From Prevotellaceae bacterium (lineage in GTDB: Bacteria; Bacteroidota; Bacteroidia; Bacteroidales; UBA932): a stretch of DNA of 5,024 nt. The stretch is from NCBI GenBank assembly GCA_031267855.1, contig JAIRYH010000006.1:1-5024 (forward strand). Reading direction: 5' to 3'. The notes beneath the pieces were generated by a model. The model saw only the letters and a list, made by a program, of their open reading frames with translations, had not been told where the DNA came from and did no database searches. Shown one piece after another: positions 1-4,883 of this stretch (position 1 is its first letter; each line of letters starts with the position of its first letter). Position numbers and translations under genes: made by a program.

Positions 1-44
1 TCCCTGGAGCAACCTTAGTAGAAATGACAGCATAACCACCCTCC

Positions 45-93
45 CCGCGCGGGTTGCAGGTGGTATAAAAAGCACGGACGGTGCGCCGCGCGG
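45..93. repeat. Twin CCGCGCGG palindromes
   Basis: The 8-bp palindrome CCGCGCGG occurs at 45-52 (inside the 10-bp palindrome CCCGCGCGGG, 44-53) and again at 86-93, 41 bp apart. The first copy is also bracketed by complementary ACCACC (35-40) and GGTGGT (59-64), giving a small stem. The function is unknown; possible paired protein-binding sites or part of the putative inverted-repeat element. Confidence 0.3.
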
Positions 94-115
94 AACGAAC
101 GCCTGTTTAAAAAGG

Positions 116-131
116 AATAAGGTAATAAGGT
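116..131 (+). repeat. AATAAGGT direct doublet (8-bp unit)
   Basis: AATAAGGT is repeated head to tail at 116-123 and 124-131, and a third isolated copy lies at 180-187. It is the shortest of the small-period arrays in this region. Confidence 0.5.
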
Positions 132-193
132 TTTATATTCCGGAAAATCCCCTATCCTCTACTAAGGTTTCTTTTGGAAAATAAGGTCAACGA

Positions 194-220
194 GGAATTA
201 GGAATTAAGAATTAGGAATT
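194..220 (+). repeat. 7-bp tandem array, unit GGAATTA
   Basis: The units are GGAATTA (194-200), GGAATTA (201-207), AGAATTA (208-214) and a partial GGAATT (215-220), about 3.9 copies with one substitution. The array is non-coding and AT-rich. It is the first of three different arrays that follow each other ahead of ruvX. Confidence 0.75.
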
Positions 221-244
221 GCGGCAGGCGCACAATGGCGTCCT

Positions 245-279
245 GCACACCGTGTACCGTGCACCGTGTACCGTGCACC
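245..279 (+). repeat. 7-bp tandem array alternating GTGTACC/GTGCACC
   Basis: The units are GTGTACC (252-258), GTGCACC (259-265), GTGTACC (266-272) and GTGCACC (273-279), preceded by a degenerate unit GCACACC (245-251). The alternation means the array is also two perfect copies of a 14-bp unit. GTGCAC and GTAC are themselves palindromic, so either strand can form small hairpins. A single TTTCAAC, the unit of the array beside trmD, follows at 281-287. Confidence 0.75.
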
Positions 280-306
280 CTTTCAACTGCGCTGCCGGCG
301 TCAGCC

Positions 307-343
307 AAATCTGTAAATCTGTAAATCCGTAAATCCGTAAATC
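307..343 (+). repeat. 8-bp tandem array, unit AAATCYGT
   Basis: The units are AAATCTGT (307-314, 315-322), AAATCCGT (323-330, 331-338) and a partial AAATC (339-343), about 4.6 copies. The T/C variant is grouped (two of one, then two of the other), as expected from stepwise duplication of neighbouring units. The array ends 7 bp before the -7 promoter motif of ruvX and occupies the place where a -33 element would lie. Confidence 0.8.
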
Positions 344-350
344 TTTTTTG

Positions 351-358
351 TATCTTTG
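351..358 (+). promoter_or_regulatory. Bacteroidetes -7 promoter element of ruvX
   Basis: TATCTTTG matches the Bacteroidetes sigma-70 (RpoD) -7 consensus TAnnTTTG in full. Only four bases (CGCC) separate it from the ruvX ATG at 363. Since transcription in this phylum starts a few bases past this motif, the message probably begins at or beside the start codon and is leaderless. No TTTG -33 element is seen at the usual spacing; that position is filled by the 8-bp array. Confidence 0.7.
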
Positions 359-362
359 CGCC

Positions 363-779
363 ATGAATCGCATTGTAGGTATTGATTATGGAAGGAAGCG
401 CGTGGGGCTGGCGGTGACGGATCCGCTGCATCTGTTCGCCACGGCGCTGGATACGGTGGCGGCGGCAGGCGTGGTGGCGTATTTAAAGCAATATGCGGCA
501 AAAGAGCCGGTGGAGCGGTTTGTAGTGGGGTATCCGAAGAATTTGAATAATACGCCCGCCGAAGCGGCGCAGTATGTAGATTTATTTTTACGACAGCTGG
601 ACAGGCATTTTCCGGCTATTCCCGTTACCCTGGCCGACGAGCGTTTTACTTCCAGGCTGGCGTTTCAAGCCATGATTGACGGTGGCGTAAGGAAAATGAA
701 CCGGCGAAACAGGGGAACGGTAGACAGGGTCAGCGCCGTGCTCATCCTGCAGGGTTACCTGGATGCGCACAGGGGTTGA
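363..779 (+). CDS. ruvX: RuvX/YqgF family Holliday-junction resolvase-like nuclease
   Basis: A 138-residue protein of the YqgF/RuvX family, a cytoplasmic RNase H-fold nuclease. In E. coli YqgF takes part in processing the 5' end of pre-16S rRNA, and relatives have been described as Holliday-junction resolvases. The three conserved acidic motifs are visible: GIDYGRKRVGLAVTD from residue 6 (Asp8), DERFTS at 92-97 (Glu93), and VDRVSAVLILQGYL from 120 (Asp121). Length is normal for the family, so the gene looks intact and active. The frame can be extended to a TTG at 348, but that would translate the promoter; ATG 363 gives the expected N-terminus. It probably shares a transcript with def, 42 bp downstream. 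Confidence 0.95.
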   Translation: MNRIVGIDYGRKRVGLAVTDPLHLFATALDTVAAAGVVAYLKQYAAKEPVERFVVGYPKNLNNTPAEAAQYVDLFLRQLDRHFPAIPVTLADERFTSRLAFQAMIDGGVRKMNRRNRGTVDRVSAVLILQGYLDAHRG

Positions 780-821
780 AAGTAAACAATGAAAACGTAC
801 ACAATAAAGCATTAAATAAAC

Positions 822-1373
822 ATGATTCTTCCTGTATATGTATATGGATCGGGGGTGTTGAAGAAAGAAGCGGCGCCTGTGACAAAAGATTATCCCGGGC
901 TGCAGCAGCTGATTTCCGACATGTGGGACACGCTGTATAACGCCGGCGGCGTAGGGCTGGCCGCTCCGCAGGCAGGGCATGTTATCCGGCTGTTCATTAT
1001 CGACGCTTCCGCATTTAAAGACGACGATCCGGCGGCCGACGGTTTCAAGCGTGTATGCATCAATCCGGAAATACTGGAGTGGGGCGGCGGGAAATCAAGT
1101 TTCAACGAGGGATGCCTGAGCATTCCCGGTATTCATGAAGACGTCATGCGCCCGAAGCGGGTGCATGTGCGCTACTTCGACGGGGATTTCCGGGTGCACG
1201 ACGAGTGGCTGGACGGCGTTCCGGCGCGTATTGTGCAGCACGAATACGACCATATCGAAGGTATTCTTTTTACCGAACGGCTGGCGCCCATCCGCCGGAA
1301 AATCATTGCGGGCAAGCTGCAGCATATCGCGCGCGGCAAGGGCGACGCCGATTATAAAACAAAAATCATGTAA
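822..1373 (+). CDS. def: Peptide deformylase
   Basis: A 183-residue cytoplasmic metalloenzyme that removes the formyl group from the N-terminal methionine of new polypeptides. All three family motifs are intact: GVGLAAPQAG at 43-52 (motif I), EGCLS at 96-100 (motif II, metal ligand Cys98) and HEYDH at 140-144 (metal ligands His140 and His144, catalytic Glu141). The length is typical. An upstream in-frame ATG at 789 runs into a stop before 822, so ATG 822 is the start. The leader is A-rich with no Shine-Dalgarno, as is usual in Bacteroidetes. The gene lies 42 bp after ruvX on the same strand with no promoter motif in the gap, so cotranscription is likely. It ends 12 bp from the convergent purB stop. 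Confidence 0.97.
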   Translation: MILPVYVYGSGVLKKEAAPVTKDYPGLQQLISDMWDTLYNAGGVGLAAPQAGHVIRLFIIDASAFKDDDPAADGFKRVCINPEILEWGGGKSSFNEGCLSIPGIHEDVMRPKRVHVRYFDGDFRVHDEWLDGVPARIVQHEYDHIEGILFTERLAPIRRKIIAGKLQHIARGKGDADYKTKIM

Positions 1374-1385
1374 GGGTAAGCGCCG

Positions 1386-1401
1386 CTACACGCCCGTGTA
1401 G
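1386..1401. terminator. Small hairpin at the def/purB convergence, possible weak terminator
   Basis: CTACACG (1386-1392) and CGTGTAG (1395-1401) are complementary; with a four-base loop the stem is six base pairs. The sequence includes the purB stop codon and lies just beyond the def stop, where a terminator serving both strands would be expected. There is no T-run on either side, so it is not a classic intrinsic terminator. Confidence 0.25.
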
Positions 1402-2729
1402 GTCTGCGGCGACAGTGCCGATAATTCCCGCTTCACGGCGTCCGCTATGTCCAGCGACCGGATAAATTGCGCCATGCTTTCTTTGGTTACCGTGTCGTTG
1501 GTGCGCGTCAGGGCTTTCAGCGCTTCGTAGGGATGCGGGTAGTTTTCGCGGCGCAGGATGGTCTGGATGCCTTCCGCCACAACCGCCCAGTTGCGGTCAA
1601 GGTCGGCGGCGATGGCGGCAGGGTGCAGCAGCAGTTTGTCCAGCCCTTTCAGCAGCGACTTCATGGCAAGCACGCTGTGCGCTACCGGCACGCCGATGTT
1701 GCGCAGCACGGTGCTGTCCGTCAAATCGCGCTGCAGGCGCGACACCGGCAGCTTTGCCGCCAGGTGCTCATACAGCGCATTGGCTACGCCGATGTTTCCT
1801 TCGGCGTTTTCAAAATCAATCGGGTTTACCTTGTGGGGCATGGCCGACGAGCCGACTTCTCCTTCCGTTATTTTCTGCTTGAAATAGTCCATCGAAATGT
1901 ATGTCCACATATCGCGCGCGAGGTCCAGCAGGATGGTATTAATGCGTTTCAGGGCGTCGCACCGGGCGGCAAGGTAATCGTAGTGTTCAATCTGGGTGGT
2001 GCAGCGCGAGCGGGAGAGCTGCAGTGCATGCGCTGTAAAGTCATCGGCAAATTTTTTCCAGTCAACAGCCGGAAAAGCGGCGTGGTGTGCGTTGAAATTA
2101 CCCGTTGCGCCGCCGAATTTTGCCGCAAACGGCACGGCTTCCAGCAATGCTTTCTGTTTGTCCAGCCGCTCTGTAAATACGCTGATTTCCTTTCCCAGCC
2201 GGGTGGGCGAAGCCGGCTGTCCGTGCGTGCGGGCCAGCATGGGCACGCCGTTCCATGCGGCGGCGAGGGTTTGCAGTTTCCGCAGCAGTGCATCGAGCAG
2301 CGGATAATACACAGCGGCCAGTGCATCGCGAAAGCTTTTTGGCGTCGCCGTATTATTAATGTCCTGCGAAGTAAGTCCGAAATGGATAAATTCGCCGTAA
2401 GCCTCCAGGCCTGTTTCGGAGAAACGTTTTTTCAAAAAATATTCGACCGCTTTTACATCGTGGTTGGTGGTGCGTTCAATGCCTTTGATTTCGGCGGCCT
2501 GCGCTTCCGAAAAGTCCGCATAAATCTTCCGCAATGCCGGGAACTTTGTTTTGTCAAATGTTTTCAACGGCGGCAGGGGCAATTCGCACAGCGCAATAAA
2601 ATATTCCACTTCCACGAGCAGGCGATAGCGCATCAGTGCATATTCCGAGAAATAAGCCGCCAGCGGCGCCAGTTGCGCCCGGTAGCGTCCGTCAACGGGG
2701 GAGATAGCCGTCAGTTGGTTCAGTTCCAT
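1386..2729 (-). CDS. purB: Adenylosuccinate lyase
   Basis: A 447-residue member of the fumarase/aspartase superfamily, of the longer E. coli PurB type judging by the N-terminus (LTAISPVDGRY). It acts twice in purine synthesis, splitting SAICAR to AICAR plus fumarate and adenylosuccinate to AMP plus fumarate. Visible motifs are TNHDVKAVEYF at 88-98, HFGLTSQDINN at 116-126, THGQPASPT at 168-176 (conserved His169), TTQIEHYD at 244-251 and the signature loop GSSAMPHKVNP at 293-303 with the catalytic serine. The protein looks complete. It starts 35 bp after the phoH stop on the same strand, so it may be read from the upstream message; a near-match promoter motif in the gap could also drive it alone. 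Confidence 0.97.
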   Translation of the reverse strand: MELNQLTAISPVDGRYRAQLAPLAAYFSEYALMRYRLLVEVEYFIALCELPLPPLKTFDKTKFPALRKIYADFSEAQAAEIKGIERTTNHDVKAVEYFLKKRFSETGLEAYGEFIHFGLTSQDINNTATPKSFRDALAAVYYPLLDALLRKLQTLAAAWNGVPMLARTHGQPASPTRLGKEISVFTERLDKQKALLEAVPFAAKFGGATGNFNAHHAAFPAVDWKKFADDFTAHALQLSRSRCTTQIEHYDYLAARCDALKRINTILLDLARDMWTYISMDYFKQKITEGEVGSSAMPHKVNPIDFENAEGNIGVANALYEHLAAKLPVSRLQRDLTDSTVLRNIGVPVAHSVLAMKSLLKGLDKLLLHPAAIAADLDRNWAVVAEGIQTILRRENYPHPYEALKALTRTNDTVTKESMAQFIRSLDIADAVKRELSALSPQTYTGV

Positions 2730-2737
2730 AAATTATT

Positions 2738-2745
2738 CAAAGATT
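2738..2745 (-). promoter_or_regulatory. Possible -7 element for purB (one mismatch)
   Basis: On the minus strand AATCTTTG matches TAnnTTTG except for its first base, and ends eight bases before the purB ATG. The placement resembles the ruvX and trmD promoters, but the mismatch and the lack of a -33 motif make this tentative. The gap is only 35 bp and could simply be an operon spacer. Confidence 0.25.
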
Positions 2746-2764
2746 TCAAGATGCAACAGCCCGG

Positions 2765-4090
2765 TTACAGCAGGTTTCCCGCCAGTTCTGCCAGGCGGCT
2801 GCGTTCGCCCCGGAGCAGGTTAACATGTGCAAAAAGGGGTTGCCCCGTCATTTTATCGCTAAGGTAGGTCAGTCCGTTGGAACTGATGTCCAGGTAGGGC
2901 GAATCGATCTGCTGGATGTCGCCGGTGAATACGAGTTTAGTGCCTTCGCCCACGCGGGTGATAATGGTTTTCACTTCGTGCGGCGTGAGGTTTTGCGCTT
3001 CGTCTACAATAAAGAAGATATTCGACAGGCTTCTCCCGCGAATGTATGCCAGCGGGGAAATTTTCAGTTTCTGTGTTTTCAACAGTTCTTCAATGCGCGT
3101 ATATTCCTTTTGCGACGGGCGGAAACGGCTTTTTATAAATCCCAGGTTATCGAACAGCGGCAGCATGTAGGGGCCGATTTTTTCGTCCACATCGCCCGGC
3201 AGGAAACCTATTTCCTGGTTCTGCAGGGGGATGACCGGGCGCGCCAGGAGGATCTGTTCAAAGCCGGCTTCCTGCGCCAGCGCCGCCGCCAGCGCCAGCA
3301 GGGTCTTTCCGGTTCCGGCGATGCCGGTGAGCGCTACCAGCGGAATGTCGGGACGCATCAGCGCATCGATGGCAAATGTCTGTTCGGAATTGCGGGGTTC
3401 AATGCCGTACACCCGCTGTTTTTCCACCCGCCTGATGCAGCCGGTTGTCCGGTCGTAGGAGCCCAGCGCGCAGGAAGTCGTTCCTTTTAATATAAGGTAT
3501 TCGTTGGCGCAGTGTTTTATTGCCGGCAAGTCTTTTGCGGGGAGGCCCTGTTCGCTTTGGTACATCCGGGCAATCTGTTCGTCCGTAACGACGTCGACGG
3601 TCTGTATTTCGCGGCTCAGCGCACCGGGATCGGCGACCTTGTCCGTCAGGTAATCCTGCGCGTCAATGCCCAGCGACTTTGCTTTCAGGCGCAGGTTAAT
3701 GTCTTTGGTGACCAGTACCACCGTGCGGTCGACGCAGGTTTCACGCACATGCGCCGCCGTGGCCAGGATACGGTGGTCGGGCGTGTCTTCAAAAAACGAT
3801 TTCGCCATGGCGTCGGTGAACCGTTGCCCCAGCAGGATGATCAGTTTCCCCAGCCGCTTGCCGAGCGGCACGCCGCCGTTAAACAGCTTGTCGCCGGTCA
3901 GCCTGTCGAGTTCGCGCGTAAATTCGCGGGCATTGTAATGGATTGCGCCGTTGCCTTTTTTGAATTTGTCCAGCTCTTCCAGCACCACAATGGGAAGGAC
4001 AATGTCATTTTCCTGAAAGTTGTAGATGCACCGGTAATCGTGCAAAACAACATTGGTATCAAGAACGAAAATTTTAGGTTTCTTTGCCAT
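2765..4090 (-). CDS. phoH: PIN-domain/PhoH-like ATPase (PhoH2 type)
   Basis: A 441-residue cytoplasmic fusion of an N-terminal PIN ribonuclease domain and a C-terminal PhoH P-loop ATPase domain; studied PhoH2 relatives unwind and cut RNA. The PIN part (about 6-150) shows FVLDTNVVLHDY with Asp11, VLEELDKF with Glu39, TPDHRIL with Asp105 and LVTKDINLR with Asp130, so the acidic site looks intact. The ATPase part (about 235-435) has Walker A GIAGTGKT at 256-263, the family motif SPLAYIRGRSL at 345-355, Walker B FIVDEAQN at 360-367 and FTGDIQQID at 388-396. Length is normal. No small antitoxin-like ORF precedes it, unlike the mycobacterial phoAT arrangement. It follows trmD by 91 bp and precedes purB by 35 bp on the same strand. 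No TAnnTTTG lies before its ATG, so read-through from trmD is possible. Confidence 0.93.
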   Translation of the reverse strand: MAKKPKIFVLDTNVVLHDYRCIYNFQENDIVLPIVVLEELDKFKKGNGAIHYNAREFTRELDRLTGDKLFNGGVPLGKRLGKLIILLGQRFTDAMAKSFFEDTPDHRILATAAHVRETCVDRTVVLVTKDINLRLKAKSLGIDAQDYLTDKVADPGALSREIQTVDVVTDEQIARMYQSEQGLPAKDLPAIKHCANEYLILKGTTSCALGSYDRTTGCIRRVEKQRVYGIEPRNSEQTFAIDALMRPDIPLVALTGIAGTGKTLLALAAALAQEAGFEQILLARPVIPLQNQEIGFLPGDVDEKIGPYMLPLFDNLGFIKSRFRPSQKEYTRIEELLKTQKLKISPLAYIRGRSLSNIFFIVDEAQNLTPHEVKTIITRVGEGTKLVFTGDIQQIDSPYLDISSNGLTYLSDKMTGQPLFAHVNLLRGERSRLAELAGNLL

Positions 4091-4114
4091 AATTTTAATG
4101 TGATTAATGTGATT
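4091..4114 (-). repeat. Short AATGTGATT direct doublet before phoH
   Basis: The plus strand reads AATGTGATT twice in tandem (about 4097-4114; ATTAATCAC-like units on the coding strand), directly upstream of the phoH ATG. Both copies are very AT-rich. This may only be an AT-rich, unstructured leader suited to translation start without a Shine-Dalgarno. Confidence 0.4.
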
Positions 4115-4118
4115 AAAC

Positions 4119-4166
4119 AGTTGAAAGTTGCGCGAAGCGCGTCATGGCGCCAGCCAACTTTCAACT
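4119..4166. repeat. 12-bp inverted repeat between trmD and phoH, large stem-loop
   Basis: AGTTGAAAGTTG (4119-4130) is perfectly complementary to CAACTTTCAACT (4155-4166), with a 24-base loop (4131-4154). The loop holds two further self-complementary stretches, CGCGAAGCGCG (4131-4141) and TGGCGCCA (4144-4151). In the trmD transcript this lies directly after the stop codon and could act as a terminator or a 3' end protecting against degradation. The sequence after the stem, GTTTAATC, is not a good U-tract, so full termination is doubtful. The right arm is part of the adjoining 7-bp array and the left arm is an inverted piece of the same unit. Confidence 0.6.
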
Positions 4167-4188
4167 CTCAACTTTCAACTTTCAACTA
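4155..4188 (+). repeat. 7-bp tandem array, unit CAACTTT, overlapping the trmD stop
   Basis: The units are CAACTTT (4155-4161), CAACTCT (4162-4168), CAACTTT (4169-4175, 4176-4182) and partial CAACTA (4183-4188), about 4.8 copies. On the coding strand the array begins inside trmD: the last serine codon and the TGA stop are made from its first unit. Every unit contains TGA on that strand, and the stop lies in the unit nearest the gene, so gain or loss of later units would change only the 3' untranslated region. Confidence 0.8.
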
Positions 4189-4859
4189 AGTAAGTCGGGG
4201 CGCAGCATGCGTGTGCGTTGCAGCGACTGTTCTTCCTGCCATTCGGCGATTTTCTTATGGTGTCCCGACAGCAGAATGTCGGGCACGCGCCATCCGTTAA
4301 ATTCTTCGGGGCGCGTGTAAACCGGCGGCGCCAGCATCCCGTCCTGAAACGAATCGGTAAGCGCCGAGGTTTCGTCGGAAATGGCGCCGGGAACAAGGCG
4401 GACGATGGCATCGACCAGCACTGCCGCCGCAATTTCACCGCCGCTCAATACGTAATCGCCAATCGAAATTTCCCGGGTAATCAAATGCTCGCGGATACGG
4501 TGGTCAACGCCCTTGTAGTGGCCGCACAAAATCATGATGTTCGACAGTGTTGAAAAGCGGTTTACATGGGGCTGTGCCAGCCGTTCTCCGTCGGGCGTCA
4601 GGAAAATGATTTCGTCGTACGTGCGCTCGTCCTGCAGTTTCCGTATCCACTCATAAACCGGTTCTATCATCATCACCATGCCCGCATCGCCGCCAAAAGC
4701 ATAGTCGTCCGTTTGCCGGTAACTTCCCTTGCCGTGGTCGCGGATATTGTGAATGTGTATTTCCACACAGCCCTTTTCCTGCGCCCGCTTCGGGATGGAG
4801 TGCCCCAGCGGACTTTCCAGCAGTTCGGGAACAACCGTCAATATGTCTATCCGTATCAT
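4182..4859 (-). CDS. trmD: tRNA (guanine-N1)-methyltransferase TrmD
   Basis: A 225-residue SPOUT-class enzyme that methylates G37 next to the anticodon using S-adenosylmethionine and so prevents +1 frameshifting. Visible motifs are [13 protein letters not shown] at 51-63, [11 protein letters not shown] at 111-121, the trefoil-knot segment [19 protein letters not shown] at 130-148, TDSFQDGML at 168-176 with the presumed catalytic Asp169, [20 protein letters not shown] at 181-200 and a C-terminal helix region. H and K replace the R and E common in other phyla in the LCGRYEG motif; from memory this is usual in Bacteroidetes. The frame extends to an ATG at 4877, but that lies in the promoter; ATG 4859 gives the expected MIRIDILTV start. 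The gene is not beside rpsP, rimM or rplS. Length is slightly short but normal. Confidence 0.96.
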   Translation of the reverse strand: MIRIDILTVVPELLESPLGHSIPKRAQEKGCVEIHIHNIRDHGKGSYRQTDDYAFGGDAGMVMMIEPVYEWIRKLQDERTYDEIIFLTPDGERLAQPHVNRFSTLSNIMILCGHYKGVDHRIREHLITREISIGDYVLSGGEIAAAVLVDAIVRLVPGAISDETSALTDSFQDGMLAPPVYTRPEEFNGWRVPDILLSGHHKKIAEWQEEQSLQRTRMLRPDLLS

Positions 4860-4864
4860 GGGTG

Positions 4865-4872
4865 CAAATTTA
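4865..4872 (-). promoter_or_regulatory. Bacteroidetes -7 promoter element of trmD
   Basis: On the minus strand TAAATTTG fits TAnnTTTG exactly and is followed by CACCC and the trmD ATG. The five-base spacing predicts a transcript with almost no leader, as at ruvX. No TTTG or TTG is seen at the -33 position. The motif decides the start codon: the upstream ATG at 4877 would not be transcribed from it. Confidence 0.7.
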
Positions 4873-4883
4873 AACATTTTTTC

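Larger units (their letters stand above)
11..169. repeat. Spaced 12-bp inverted repeat, MITE-like
   Basis: AACCTTAGTAGA at 11-22 is perfectly complementary to TCTACTAAGGTT at 158-169. Aligning eight further outward bases on each side gives four more matches, so the arms may be about 20 bp imperfect (3-22 and 158-177). The 135 bp between them encode nothing recognisable and contain GC-rich palindromes. The arrangement suits a miniature inverted-repeat element of roughly 175 bp, but too little left flank is present to look for a target-site duplication. It could also be a remnant or chance. Confidence 0.35.
2..184 (+). other. Open frame without recognised product, possibly a 3' gene end or chance
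   Basis: This frame is open from the left edge to TAA at 182-184, 60 codons, and reads as a mixed sequence ending in STKVSFGK. I recognise no domain. An open frame of this length arises by chance fairly often when six frames are considered. It also contains both arms of the 12-bp inverted repeat and the AATAAGGT doublet, which is easier to explain as non-coding DNA. It would only be real as the C-terminal end of a gene starting outside the window. Confidence 0.12.
1..362. other. Intergenic region rich in short repeats, no confident gene
   Basis: I find no recognisable gene here. One plus-strand frame is open from 2 to a TAA at 182-184, with no convincing start or family. Another frame gives about ten residues ending at a TAA at 31-33, which could be the tail of a gene lying to the left, but that is too short to judge. 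What the region does hold is repeats: a spaced 12-bp inverted repeat (11-22 and 158-169), two copies of the palindrome CCGCGCGG (45-52 and 86-93), a doubled AATAAGGT (116-131, third copy 180-187) and three longer tandem arrays (194-220, 245-279, 307-343). The last array runs up to the ruvX promoter. Confidence 0.75.

Noticed and set aside
1..33. Start of a minus-strand gene at the left edge, with a GGAGG before its ATG
   Set aside because: Only 11 codons are visible, they contain an inverted-repeat arm, and Shine-Dalgarno sequences carry little weight in Bacteroidetes.
194..343. CRISPR array
   Set aside because: Units are 7-8 bp with no spacers, and no cas genes are present.
348..362. TTG start five codons upstream for ruvX
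   Set aside because: The extra codons are the TATCTTTG promoter motif; ATG 363 gives the normal family N-terminus.
198..501. Minus-strand frames across the ruvX upstream region
   Set aside because: Their periodic peptides are translations of the tandem arrays, and they overlap ruvX.
789..815. Eight-codon ORF between ruvX and def, possible leader peptide
   Set aside because: It is short, has no attenuator-like structure after it, and is easily explained by chance.
1467..2867. Long plus-strand open frame (466 codons) opposite purB
   Set aside because: It is the antisense shadow of purB; its residues show no family features while the minus-strand PurB motifs are unambiguous.
3270..3302. GC-rich GCCGCCAGCGCCAGC-like repetition
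   Set aside because: It encodes the alanine- and leucine-rich helix after the Walker A motif of PhoH; ordinary coding sequence.
3512..4189. Plus-strand frames of 221 and 225 codons opposite phoH
   Set aside because: They are antisense to phoH, with no recognisable domains.
4860..4877. ATG at 4877 as the trmD start
   Set aside because: It lies upstream of the -7 motif and adds residues not found at the start of TrmD proteins; ATG 4859 gives the standard start.
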